Source: Salibacterium salarium
GTDB taxonomy: Bacteria; Bacillota; Bacilli; Bacillales; Marinococcaceae
NCBI RefSeq assembly: GCF_030813635.1
Contig: NZ_JAUSUM010000004.1
Location: 1 to 48,850, forward strand
DNA: 48,850 nucleotides
Direction: 5' to 3'
Below the pieces are notes generated by a model. It had not been told where the DNA came from. It saw nothing but the letters and a program-made list of their open reading frames with translations, and ran no database searches. Shown piece after piece: positions 8,200 to 17,666 of this stretch. A program made the translations under genes and the position numbers. Numbering within the stretch: position 1 is the stretch's first letter; each line of letters starts with the position of its first letter.

Positions 8200-10146
8200 T
8201 TACACTTCTTCAAGTTGCAGCTCTTCCCATTTCTCCATGTAATGGTCGAGATTTTCTTTGGCGTCCGTTATCTTTTTTTGAATCTCTGTCGCTTTCTGAT
8301 GATCTTCGTATACATCGGGAGAAACCATGTCTTGCTCGAGTTGTTCAATCTCTTCTTCTAAAACACTAATGTGCTGCTCTGTCTCATCAATTTTTCGTTG
8401 TCTTTTTCTCGCTTGCTTTTTAGCTTCCTTCTCGTTCATATATGCTTCTTTGTCAGCACTCTCGTTTTGTGGAGATTGTGTGCCAGTTTGTTTATTTTCC
8501 TCTGCTCGAAGCAGTTCACGTTGTCGTTCTTCATCTTTTTTCATCAAATAATAATCGTAATCTCCGAGGAATTCTTCGAGTCCATTTTCTGTTAACTCTA
8601 CAATTTTTGTTGCCATTCGATTTAAAAAGTAACGGTCGTGAGAAACAAACAACAATGTGCCCGGATAATCAATCAAAGCTGATTCAAGCACTTCTTTACT
8701 ATCTAAGTCTAGATGGTTCGTTGGCTCGTCAAAAATAAGCAGATTCGCCTTCTTCATCATCAGTTTACTTAGAGCAAGCCGGGATTTTTCGCCCCCGCTC
8801 AAGCTTGAAACTGGTTTGAGCACATCTTCTCCACTAAAGAGAAAATTACCAAGAACCGTACGTATATCTTTTTCTGGTGTTAAAGGATAGTCGTCCCACA
8901 GTTCATTCAAGACGTCTTTATTAGAATGAAGATCGGCTTGTTCCTGATCATAATAGCCGACAGTGACCTTGCTGCCATATTGAATGGTACCGGAAGCGGC
9001 TTCTATCTTTTCGGCAATCGCTTTTAGAAGAGTAGACTTTCCAATCCCGTTCGGACCAATAAGGGCGACACTCTCTTGTTTTTTGATAGAAAGGCTCATG
9101 TTTTGGATGACAGAATGTTTCTTGTCATAAGAAACGCTAAGGTCCTCGATATTCAAGACTTCGTTACCGCTTTGGCGTTCAATATCAAATGAGAAGTTAG
9201 CTGACTTCTCTGATCCTTTTGGCTTATCTTTCAGTTCCATTTTTTCCAGCTTTTTGCGACGGCTTTGGGCTCTTTTAGACGTTGCATCGCGAACAATATT
9301 ACGTGCAATAAAATCTTCAAGTTCAGCCACTTCTTTTTGCTGCTTTTCGTATTCTCTGAGTTCTTGCTCATACCGATTTGCTTTTTCTTCAAGATAAGCA
9401 CTATAGTTTCCGTAGAAAAGCGATGCCTTTGTGCGTTCTATTTCATATACTTTTGATACGATATTATCCAAAAAGTAGCGGTCGTGTGAAACAATTAACA
9501 CGGCACCGTCATAATTAGATAAATAATTCTCAAGCCATCTTAACGTATCAATATCCAAGTGGTTAGTAGGTTCGTCGAGTATTAAAACTTCTGGCTTTGA
9601 CAAAAGTAACTTACCGAGAGCGAGTCTTGTTTTTTGCCCGCCGCTTAAAGAAGAGATGGAAGTGTTGTAGTCAAAGTTTCCGAACTTCAAACCTGACAAT
9701 ATACTGCGAATATTTGCTTCGTACTGGTAGCCCCCTTGCTCGCGAAAAGCATATTGCAAGTTTTCGTATTCTGCTAATACTTTTTCATACATACGCTGAT
9801 CATTGTATATGTCGGGGTCTGCAATTTTTTCTTCCAACGTTTGCAGGTTTTTCTCCATTTGTCTTAGTTCCTCAAAAACAGTTAACATCTCGTTCCAAAT
9901 TGTACGATCGGAGTGAAGTCCCGTATGCTGATCAAGATAACCGAGTCTGGTTCCTTTTGGAGTAATGATTTCACCAGAATCGTACGTTAATTGGCCGGCT
10001 ATAATTTTGAGAAGGGTTGATTTCCCGGAACCATTGCGACCAACTAGGGCAACCCTTTCATTAGCTTTTATATCAAGCTTTACTTGGTCCAAAATAGTTT
10101 CTACACCGTATGATTTTGTTATATTAGAACATTGCAGAACTATCAT
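8200..10146 (-). CDS. ydiF: ABC-F ATPase, YdiF type
   Basis: ABC-F proteins bind the ribosomal E site and act on stalled or problematic translation rather than in transport. The 648-residue protein has two ABC domains without membrane segments: Walker A GRNGSGKS (36-43), signature SSLSGGQKTRLAL and Walker B VLILDEPTNHLD in the first; GPNGIGKS, SSLSGGEKSRLAL and LLIFDEPTNHLD in the second. A charged linker joins them and a Glu/Lys-rich coiled coil closes the C-terminus. Size and position next to rex match B. subtilis YdiF. It is convergent with the gene ending at 8159. Which antibiotic or stalling sequence it handles cannot be read from the sequence. Confidence 0.93.
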   Translation of the reverse strand: MIVLQCSNITKSYGVETILDQVKLDIKANERVALVGRNGSGKSTLLKIIAGQLTYDSGEIITPKGTRLGYLDQHTGLHSDRTIWNEMLTVFEELRQMEKNLQTLEEKIADPDIYNDQRMYEKVLAEYENLQYAFREQGGYQYEANIRSILSGLKFGNFDYNTSISSLSGGQKTRLALGKLLLSKPEVLILDEPTNHLDIDTLRWLENYLSNYDGAVLIVSHDRYFLDNIVSKVYEIERTKASLFYGNYSAYLEEKANRYEQELREYEKQQKEVAELEDFIARNIVRDATSKRAQSRRKKLEKMELKDKPKGSEKSANFSFDIERQSGNEVLNIEDLSVSYDKKHSVIQNMSLSIKKQESVALIGPNGIGKSTLLKAIAEKIEAASGTIQYGSKVTVGYYDQEQADLHSNKDVLNELWDDYPLTPEKDIRTVLGNFLFSGEDVLKPVSSLSGGEKSRLALSKLMMKKANLLIFDEPTNHLDLDSKEVLESALIDYPGTLLFVSHDRYFLNRMATKIVELTENGLEEFLGDYDYYLMKKDEERQRELLRAEENKQTGTQSPQNESADKEAYMNEKEAKKQARKRQRKIDETEQHISVLEEEIEQLEQDMVSPDVYEDHQKATEIQKKITDAKENLDHYMEKWEELQLEEV

Positions 10147-10439
10147 ATCTATCGTTCATCCTTTTTTATAAACTTCCTTAACTGCAAGTGTATCTTATTT
10201 CGCGTAAAAACGCGATAAATGAGAAAGAATAAGCTGACTTTCCTAAGTCGGCGATTTATGGCAAAATCGTGAACGGGTTATAGATATACATCTTCCTATT
10301 ACATAAAATTCACTATTAGTGTACAATAGGAAAAGAAGTAGAAGCAGATCCAACCTGGCGAATGGCAACGCATACTTCATCGTGATCAAAGTTATATTTT
10401 GACGATTATAGAACCGCGAAGGAATAGTTGGAGGCTGCT
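10147..10439. other. Divergent intergenic region ydiF-rex
   Basis: The region holds an inverted repeat around 10198-10222 (CGCG with CGCG), another around 10257-10270 (CGATTT with AAAATCG), and the rex promoter. I saw no clear Rex operator (TTGTGAAN6TTCACAA type). Confidence 0.4.
10299..10327 (+). promoter_or_regulatory. Candidate sigma-A promoter for rex-tatA-tatC
   Basis: TTACAT at 10299-10304 and TACAAT at 10322-10327 are separated by 17 bases. This leaves a leader of about 105 bases before the rex start codon. Confidence 0.5.
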
Positions 10440-11078
10440 ATGAACATAGATCAACAAAAAATACCACAAGCCACGGCAAAACGTTTGCCATTGTACTACC
10501 GTTTTCTTGAAAATTTACACGGGTCTGGTAAACAAAGAGTATCATCAACAGAATTGAGTGAAGCAGTCAAAGTTGATTCCGCAACGATACGAAGAGATTT
10601 TTCTTACTTTGGCGCACTTGGAAAAAAAGGATATGGTTATAATGTTCAATACTTGTTGTCCTTTTTTCGAAAAACCCTCGATCAAGATGAAGTAACAAAA
10701 GTGTTCTTAGTAGGTGTTGGGAATTTAGGGACTGCGTTATTAAAATATAATTTTTCTAAAAGTGATAACACCCAGATCATTGCAGCTTTTGATGTAAATG
10801 AAGCGATTGTCGGGAATGAAATAAGTGGTGTGGATATTTTTCACATGGACAAACTTCCTGAAATGAAGGAAAAAATAGATGCTTCTATAGCTATTTTGAC
10901 CGTTCCGGCTTTTTCAGCTCAACAAACATCAGAAAAATTAGTCGAAGCTGGTATAACGGGGATATTGAATTTCACCCCTGCAAGATTAACCGTGCCGGAT
11001 AATATCAGGGTGCATCACATTGATCTTTCTGTAGAATTGCAAACGTTAGTTTACTTTCTAAAAAATTATCCCCTATAA
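10440..11078 (+). CDS. rex: Redox-sensing transcriptional repressor Rex
   Basis: Rex represses fermentative and respiratory genes and releases DNA when NADH rises. The 212-residue protein has an N-terminal winged helix ([20 protein letters not shown], the DNA-recognition part), followed by a Rossmann domain with [11 protein letters not shown] for NAD(H) and the conserved AFDVNE. The GxGYNV segment links the two. The ATG at 10440 is used because GGAGG lies just upstream. tatA follows 21 bases after the stop, as in B. subtilis where rex precedes the Tat genes. Confidence 0.96.
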   Translation: MNIDQQKIPQATAKRLPLYYRFLENLHGSGKQRVSSTELSEAVKVDSATIRRDFSYFGALGKKGYGYNVQYLLSFFRKTLDQDEVTKVFLVGVGNLGTALLKYNFSKSDNTQIIAAFDVNEAIVGNEISGVDIFHMDKLPEMKEKIDASIAILTVPAFSAQQTSEKLVEAGITGILNFTPARLTVPDNIRVHHIDLSVELQTLVYFLKNYPL

Positions 11079-11099
11079 GGGAAAGTGGAGGTGTTCATT

Positions 11100-11303
11100 A
11101 TGGGTGGTTTAGGTCCCATGAGTATTGGTCTTATCGTAGTTGCAGCGTTGTTGATTTTTGGTCCAAAGAAATTGCCGGAACTTGGCCGAGCAGCCGGCAA
11201 TACGTTACGTGAATTTAAACACGCGACGAAAGGATTAGCTGAGGACGATGAGGACGAAGATAAAAAGAAAAAGAATAAAAATACATCCGACGCTGACAAG
11301 TAA
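11100..11303 (+). CDS. tatA: Twin-arginine translocase subunit TatA
   Basis: TatA forms the protein-conducting part of the Tat pathway for folded proteins. The 67-residue protein has one N-terminal membrane segment ([20 protein letters not shown], with the hallmark [10 protein letters not shown] hinge), an amphipathic helix and a very acidic/basic tail. The start ATG at 11100 follows GGAGGTG; an in-frame GTG at 11085 overlaps that binding site and is rejected. It is followed by tatC after 20 bases, giving a minimal TatAC system like TatAyCy. Confidence 0.94.
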   Translation: MGGLGPMSIGLIVVAALLIFGPKKLPELGRAAGNTLREFKHATKGLAEDDEDEDKKKKNKNTSDADK

Positions 11304-11323
11304 AGAGTAGGACGGGACAAGTC

Positions 11324-12094
11324 ATGGCTCAAAATCAAATGTCAATATACGATCACATTGGAGAACTGCGAAAACGAATCATTATTGTGGCGCTGTACTT
11401 TCTCGTTGCCATGATAATCGGGTTGTTTGTTGCTCCCGTTTTAATTACGTATTTGCAAAATATACCGGAAGCAGAAAGCTTTCCGATGAACGTTTTTAAA
11501 TTAACTGATTCACTTAAGCTGTATATGAATGCTGCTTTTCTTATTGGAATAATTATCGTTTTTCCTGTTCTTTTATATCAGCTTTGGGCTTTTATCGCTC
11601 CCGGTCTTAGGGAAAAAGAAAAGAAGGTAACGCTTGGTTATATCCCGATTGCAACGCTCTTGTTTTTGGGAGGACTGGCTTTCGCTTATTTTATTCTATT
11701 TCCAAATGTGATTCAGTTTTTAAGTAATTTATCCGAGAGGCTTAACTTAACAGAACAATACGGTGTTAATGATTATTTCTCGTTTTTGTTTCAGTTGACG
11801 ATTCCTTTCGGATTTTTATTTCAGTTGCCCGTTGTTGTTATGTTTCTGACGCGATTAGGATTGGTTACACCAGCTTGGTTTCGAAAGATACGCAAATATG
11901 CTTACTTCGGTCTGCTTGTATTGGCTGGGTTTATTACACCGCCGGAAATTGTATCTCATCTCATGGTGACGGTTCCGCTGTTACTGTTATATGAGGTTAG
12001 CATTGTTATTTCCAGGTTTTCTTATCGAAAAGTGTTAAAAGCAGAGCAGGAAGACATGGAAGAATGGGCAAAAAACAAGGAAAATCACAAGTAA
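11324..12094 (+). CDS. tatC: Twin-arginine translocase subunit TatC
   Basis: TatC is the polytopic receptor that binds the twin-arginine signal peptide. The 256-residue protein has six membrane segments, starts with MSIYDHIGELRKRI (the cytoplasmic motif contacting the RR signal) and carries LYQLWAFIAPGLREKEKK, the conserved first-loop motif with its glutamate. GFITPP near the end is also typical. Its ribosome binding site is weak (GGGAC), which suggests coupling with tatA. A strong bidirectional terminator follows. Confidence 0.96.
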   Translation: MAQNQMSIYDHIGELRKRIIIVALYFLVAMIIGLFVAPVLITYLQNIPEAESFPMNVFKLTDSLKLYMNAAFLIGIIIVFPVLLYQLWAFIAPGLREKEKKVTLGYIPIATLLFLGGLAFAYFILFPNVIQFLSNLSERLNLTEQYGVNDYFSFLFQLTIPFGFLFQLPVVVMFLTRLGLVTPAWFRKIRKYAYFGLLVLAGFITPPEIVSHLMVTVPLLLLYEVSIVISRFSYRKVLKAEQEDMEEWAKNKENHK

Positions 12095-12098
12095 TATT

Positions 12099-12146
12099 AA
12101 ACTGCCTGGCAGGCTGTATCAATACAGCTCACCAGGCAGTTTTATT
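12099..12146. terminator. Bidirectional terminator between tatC and ydiK
   Basis: AAACTGCCTGG (12099-12109) pairs with CCAGGCAGTTT and encloses a second stem (GGCTGTAT with ATACAGCT). A and T runs on both sides let it serve both convergent units. Confidence 0.9.
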
Positions 12147-12343
12147 TATTTCTTAGTACTGTTTTTTGATTTACTACGAAAAAAGCGAATCCCCACCATA
12201 ATATCAATAGCGGCGAGCCCTGCAAAAAGATACGTCCAAAACGTCCATGAAGAGGCATTTACACTGGCGACAGCAAAATAAACGAATACCGCCGCAAGTC
12301 CAAAGTATAGTATACCCATCATTACATTTGGGGAAATCCTCAT
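12146..12343 (-). CDS. ydiK: Small membrane protein YdiK
   Basis: A 65-residue protein with two predicted membrane segments and a basic C-terminal tail (FRSKSKNSTKK). Size, sequence character and the position next to ydiL and groES match B. subtilis YdiK (DUF4305). The start overlaps the ydiL stop by four bases, so the two are co-translated. Function is unknown. Confidence 0.85.
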   Translation of the reverse strand: MRISPNVMMGILYFGLAAVFVYFAVASVNASSWTFWTYLFAGLAAIDIMVGIRFFRSKSKNSTKK

Positions 12344-13056
12344 AATACTAATCCCCCTAGAATAAAGTTTAACTGTTCGAGATCCTCTTGTAGTTCTTGA
12401 AGTTTGTCACCTAAGAGTACATTAATTAGTACTGCATAGCTGTTCATTGCGACATGGGCAACGATTGGAACGATAATTCTACCTGTTTTCACATATAAGT
12501 AGGAAAAGGTGAAGCCAACCGCAGTGTAAATTAAAATGTGCGTGAAATCAAAATGCACGACAGAGAAAATCAATGCGCTAAGAAGCGCCGAAATGACAAA
12601 ATTAAATCGCTTATAGAAAGCGCCGAATATTACTTTACGAAAGACAATCTCTTCTAGAATTGGACCAATGATAGCAACGATAAACGCAAAGAAAGGAATA
12701 GCTTTCACAATGGACAAAATGTCTTCCGTGTTTTGCGACCCGGGTTCAATACCAAGAGCATATTTTTCGATAAGAATGGCTATATATTGAGCAATAAACA
12801 CCATAAACACACCGAAAACAGTCCACTTTATTGAATAACCAGCAGATGTTTTTGATAACCGAGGATGTCCTGACAATCTACGTTCTGGATAAATTAAAAG
12901 GGAAAAAAGGATTAGGGCAACAAAAAAACTTCCCATCGTCCATACAAATATACTCTCTTCTTGAATCCATCCGAGTTCAATAACAATAGGTCCTGACAAC
13001 TGCATAAGTAAATATACAATTAAAATCAACCAATAGCGTATGTTCAAAAGTGTCAT
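12340..13056 (-). CDS. ydiL: CPBP/Abi family intramembrane protease YdiL
   Basis: CPBP (Rce1-like) family integral membrane proteins are putative glutamic intramembrane proteases. The 238-residue protein has about six to seven membrane segments and the three family motifs: EEIVFRKVIFG (paired glutamates plus arginine), SVVHFDFTH with the histidine, and HVAMNS near the C-terminus. It is divergent from groES, as in B. subtilis. Substrate is unknown. I saw no clear promoter upstream. Confidence 0.9.
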   Translation of the reverse strand: MTLLNIRYWLILIVYLLMQLSGPIVIELGWIQEESIFVWTMGSFFVALILFSLLIYPERRLSGHPRLSKTSAGYSIKWTVFGVFMVFIAQYIAILIEKYALGIEPGSQNTEDILSIVKAIPFFAFIVAIIGPILEEIVFRKVIFGAFYKRFNFVISALLSALIFSVVHFDFTHILIYTAVGFTFSYLYVKTGRIIVPIVAHVAMNSYAVLINVLLGDKLQELQEDLEQLNFILGGLVL

Positions 13057-13303
13057 CTCCTAATCACGAAAAGTATGTAAGCATAAAGGTAATAGCGTGA
13101 GTGATACTGTCTTTCACATCATATGTACGTATTGTATCATAATGCATTCTCATACGTGACACGAAACGCATGTGAAGTTATTGTGAAGAAAATTTATAGT
13201 TTTAAAGAGACGCTAGATAGGGAACTTTCTATATGGGGATAGATAAATGAAACAAGGGAAATAACCAACATGTAAGGAAATGAAAAAAATTTAGCAATCC
13301 CCC
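13057..13303. other. Intergenic ydiL-groES
   Basis: No gene is seen. On the minus strand a TACAAT lies near 13133-13138 but I could not find a matching -35. The stretch next to groES holds the promoter and CIRCE listed separately. Confidence 0.4.
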
Positions 13304-13332
13304 TTGCAAAATCGGGCTGGAATGATTATCAT
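13304..13332 (+). promoter_or_regulatory. Sigma-A promoter of groES-groEL
   Basis: TTGCAA at 13304-13309 and TATCAT at 13327-13332 are separated by 17 bases. The CIRCE operator begins 11 bases downstream, so HrcA binding would cover the start of transcription. Confidence 0.75.
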
Positions 13333-13343
13333 AATAATTGGTA

Positions 13344-13370
13344 TTAGCACTCAACAGAAACGAGTGCTAA
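13344..13370. promoter_or_regulatory. CIRCE operator (HrcA binding site)
   Basis: The perfect consensus TTAGCACTC, nine bases, GAGTGCTAA. It predicts heat-inducible control of groESL by HrcA. A second imperfect hairpin (CGGTTCTCCC with GGGAAACCG, about 13387-13422) lies in the leader after it. Confidence 0.98.
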
Positions 13371-13448
13371 TAATATCGAATCATGTCGGTTCTCCCTTTC
13401 AAAAAGAAGAATGGGAAACCGTACTAAAACTAAAGGAGGGTGTTTACC

Positions 13449-13733
13449 TTGTTAAAGCCTCTTGGTGATCGAATCATAATTGAACAGGTTCAAACAGAAG
13501 AAAAGACGAAAAGTGGAATCGTATTACCGGATTCTGCGCAGGAAAAACCACAAGAAGGTAAGGTTATTGCTGTTGGGAATGGCCGCGTAACAGATAATGG
13601 AGAACGTGTTGCTCTAGAAGTGAATGAAGGAGAAACGGTTATTTTCTCAAAATATGCGGGCACAGAAGTGAAGTTTGAAGGAAATGAATATCTCATCCTT
13701 CGCGAAAGTGATGTACTAGCAGTAATTGGTTAA
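13449..13733 (+). CDS. groES: Co-chaperonin GroES
   Basis: GroES caps the GroEL cage. The 94-residue protein reads [11 protein letters not shown] at its start, has the mobile-loop region around [20 protein letters not shown] and ends in the conserved strand before AVIG. The start is most likely the TTG at 13449: AAAGGAGG ends ten bases upstream and the product then begins exactly like other GroES proteins. A GTG at 13440 in frame is only one or two bases from the Shine-Dalgarno sequence and is rejected. groEL follows after 49 bases. Confidence 0.96.
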   Translation: MLKPLGDRIIIEQVQTEEKTKSGIVLPDSAQEKPQEGKVIAVGNGRVTDNGERVALEVNEGETVIFSKYAGTEVKFEGNEYLILRESDVLAVIG

Positions 13734-13770
13734 TAAATAGGGGAAGTCCCCTACATATTCTATTTTATAG

Positions 13771-15429
<1,659 letters not shown>

Positions 15430-15449
15430 CTTCCACATGGATGTGGTGG

Positions 15450-15488
15450 CTTAGGCGTTGCAACAGGACGTTGCGGGTTTAGCCTAAG
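15450..15488. repeat. Covarying hairpin repeat, copy A
   Basis: An outer stem CTTAGGC (15450-15456) pairs with GCCTAAG (15482-15488), and an inner stem GCAAC pairs with GTTGC around the loop AGGAC. It shares its inner part and TTTAG with copies B (15513-15552) and C (39861-39899), while the outer stem sequence changes on both arms. Confidence 0.7.
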
Positions 15489-15512
15489 TTCCTTTATCCA
15501 GGATGTTGATCA

Positions 15513-15552
15513 CTCGGACGTTGTGCGCGTGACGTCGCGGTTTTAGTCCGAG
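15513..15552. repeat. Covarying hairpin repeat, copy B
   Basis: The outer stem CTCGGAC (15513-15519) pairs perfectly with GTCCGAG (15546-15552). The inside keeps GTTG, the GACGT core, GCG and TTTTAG, but the inner stem is weaker than in copy A. It lies 24 bases after copy A. Confidence 0.65.
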
Positions 15553-15604
15553 ATCCGCTTAATCCCCCTGATATAAGAGGATTTGTTAGTAAGATGAGAG
15601 AGTG

Positions 15605-15681
15605 AAATGCTAACTAACATTGAGGATTATTAATCGAGGCTTCTCATAAGTTCACTGAACTTTTGGGAGGCTTCTTTTTTT
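15605..15681 (+). repeat. Direct repeat R1 with terminator
   Basis: A sequence containing AAATGCTAAC, ATTGAGGATTATTAA (15619-15633) and GAGGCTTCTCAT (15636-15647) recurs at 17190-17275. Its second half forms an 18-bp stem with several G-U pairs (15636-15653 with the arm ending in GGAGGCTTC) followed by T7, so it is also a terminator and the only good one after groEL. Confidence 0.75.
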
Positions 15682-15945
15682 GTGTGTTACATGGAGACAC
15701 ACATTTTTCGTTAATTAATCATCCGAATGGCCAAGTCTGTCTATCATTTGTTCTAGCGCTACATCAACTTCTGCCAGAAGCAACGTGTGTGTATGTCGCA
15801 AAGAATGTAGGGTTAAGTCTGGGTTTAGAGCTGCACCCTGCATTGGCTAATAGCCGTGCCATTCTAAGTTGAACGGTTCTAATTATCGGATAGCCGTATT
15901 GTCGTTCGGTTTTTGCAAAGATAAAGTCGTTGTGGTAAGGTAGCA
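15682..15945 (-). pseudogene. Decayed tyrosine recombinase (phage/ICE integrase), C-terminal part
   Basis: On the minus strand one frame reads NDFIFAKTERQYGYPIIRTV and RMARLLANAG, then LNPTFFATYTH, which matches the integrase stretch that normally ends in LTPHSLRHTHTS. The next frame continues LLLAEVDVALEQMIDRLGHS, then a stop at 15715-15717, then LTKNVCLHVT. This is the catalytic C-terminal region of a tyrosine recombinase with at least one frameshift and one nonsense codon; the conserved His-x-x-Arg is lost and only the later Gly-His and a degraded tyrosine region (LHVT preceded by NVC in place of the usual Tyr) remain. The N-terminal half is not recognisable. Confidence 0.72.
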
Positions 15946-16115
15946 GAATTAGCAGAATTATCTGCATATCCATAAAAATGTACTTCACAAATTGGTATTT
16001 TTGACCGTTTCGTTACTTCCATTTCACCATTTTCCGCAAGGTGCATTTTTATTTTAAGTAAATTTTTTCGGACTTTCTGAACAAGCTCTTTAGAACTATA
16101 TGTAGGGGTGAGTAA

Positions 16116-17069
16116 ATGGATTTTTTAATGGGAAATAGTTATGAAAGATTAAATGAGGCTTCTAAAAGTATGCTTAAATTAGTTAGTGAGTATATTGGCA
16201 CAAATACCTTTTGTGTAACTCAAATAACCGACAAGTATCATTCTATCCTTACCCATGTATTCAATCGAAATAAAGTCTTATTTGATGCAGGAGTCACTTT
16301 ATTTATCGAAGATTCTTACTGAAATATTATCCTTCAAAGTGGACGTGATCCACTTATCATAAATGATACAAGTAATCATCCGATAGCAACCAACCTAATG
16401 CCTACCAAAAACAAGGGCATTAAGAGTTTTTTAGGCGTTCCTATTGTTCTAAGTAATGGAATATTATTTGGGAATTTATGTGCTATGGATACTGAACCAT
16501 ACACATTTACAGAAAGGGAAACCGAATTTTTACAAACGATGGCTATTTTTTTAACGCATTCCATTGAATTAGATATCGTAGCACATCAAGATCAATTAAC
16601 AGGATTAAATAATAGGGAGTTTCTAACACAATATATAAATACTTTACCAAAGGAAGCTCAAATTACCACTCTTTTTATAGATTTAGATAATTTTAAATCA
16701 GTTAATGATAGTTATGGACATAAGGAAGGGGACGCTATCTTGGTTCAGTCTGCGGAACGGATAAAAGAGTGTATTAGATCACAAGATATACTCAGTCGGT
16801 ACGGGGGAGATGAATTCGTCATATTATTACAAGGTGATGATAATGCCGGATACTCTCAATCCCTTTCAGAATCGATTATTAATCAATTTGGCAAACCTTT
16901 TATAATAAAAGATGATGAAATAGCTTTGTCCGTAAGCATTGGTATTAGCATAGAGACAAATAAACATCAGAACATTGATCAATTGGTACAAAATTCCGAT
17001 TATGCTATGTATTACTCAAAAAATAATGGGAAAAACCGCTATTCCTATTTTAATGAAGTTGTCGAATAG
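16116..17069 (+). pseudogene. GAF-GGDEF diguanylate cyclase interrupted by in-frame TGA
   Basis: One reading frame of 318 codons is open except for a single TGA at 16320-16322. Before it is the start of a GAF domain (MDFLMGNSYERLNEASKSML...); after it the GAF continues (QSGRDPLIINDTSNHP, GVPIVLSNGILFGNLCAMD) and a complete GGDEF domain follows with DQLTGLNNREFL, LFIDLDNFKSVND, active site GGDEF and an inhibitory-site RSQD five residues before it. The ATG at 16116 follows AGGGGTGA. If truly interrupted, only a 68-residue fragment would be made from this start, although re-initiation at 16398 could give a 223-residue GGDEF protein. A sequencing error or recent mutation is possible. Confidence 0.82.
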
Positions 17070-17178
17070 AATTCTTTTTGCTATTCTTCATTTCAATTTT
17101 AAAAGATTTTACACGGTTGAGATTTTCATTGAATGGCAAGGTTTGATGAAAACTCAGTTTTAATTTATTTGAACGATG

Positions 17179-17212
17179 AATATTAGCAAAATGCTAACAT
17201 TTTGCTAATATT
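17179..17212. repeat. Perfect 15-bp inverted repeat
   Basis: AATATTAGCAAAATG (17179-17193) pairs perfectly with CATTTTGCTAATATT (17198-17212) around the loop CTAA. It overlaps the left end of direct repeat R2 and is not followed by a T run. Confidence 0.75.
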
Positions 17213-17275
17213 GAGGATTATTAAAAGAGGCTTCTCATTAGTTGATTAAACTATTGAGAAAGCCTCTTTCTTTTG
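17190..17275 (+). repeat. Direct repeat R2 with terminator
   Basis: Second copy of R1: AAATGCTAAC, ATTGAGGATTATTAA (17210-17224) and GAGGCTTCTCAT (17227-17238) at identical internal spacing. AGAGGCTTCTCA pairs with the arm TGAGAAAGCCTCT (one bulge), then TTTCTTTT follows, so it can terminate transcription of the GGDEF gene. R1 and R2 lie 1,591 bp apart. Confidence 0.75.
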
Positions 17276-17666
17276 CTGACGTTATAGGTGATACATATTA
17301 ATAATAATCACCTAATGATCTAACATCTACTCCATGATTTATTCTTATTGCTATTTCTGGTTAAATTCAAATCCGTAATGGCTAATCTACTTACCATTTC
17401 CCTTTGATTATAGTACCACCTTTGCTGATTTTCAATAAGATTAGTTTCTCTAAACGGAATAGACTGTGGAGTAACTTTTGTAATACGTAGTAGACCTATA
17501 CTACGTATTAACATAAATGTAACAAAAATAGATGCTAAAAGGATTCGAAATTTTTAGAAAAAATAATGTGTATATAGGGTGCGTTAATCGGGGTCAACTC
17601 GACTTCACATCCAATATATGGTACTCTGGATGAGAATAGTAAAAGTATACAAAGAAGGTGTGATTT
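17276..17666. other. AT-rich intergenic with doubtful minus-strand ORF
   Basis: The only open frame is a 64-codon one on the minus strand (17320-17514, beginning MLIRSIGLLRITK and containing RWYYNQREMVSRLAI). I do not recognise it and see no good ribosome binding site. A perfect 12-bp inverted repeat, TAATACGTAGTA (17481-17492) with TACTACGTATTA (17499-17510), overlaps its start and could be an operator or just a hairpin. Confidence 0.35.

Noticed and set aside
8327-8738. Several plus-strand open frames opposite the ABC-F gene
   Set aside because: Antisense shadows of a strongly conserved coding sequence; no ribosome binding sites and low-complexity products.
15930-16098. 55-codon minus-strand frame reading MHLAENGEMEVTKRSKIP and HFYGYADNS, fused by overlap to the integrase remnant
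   Set aside because: Looks somewhat protein-like but is short, has no ribosome binding site and I cannot assign it; could be another decayed fragment of the same element.
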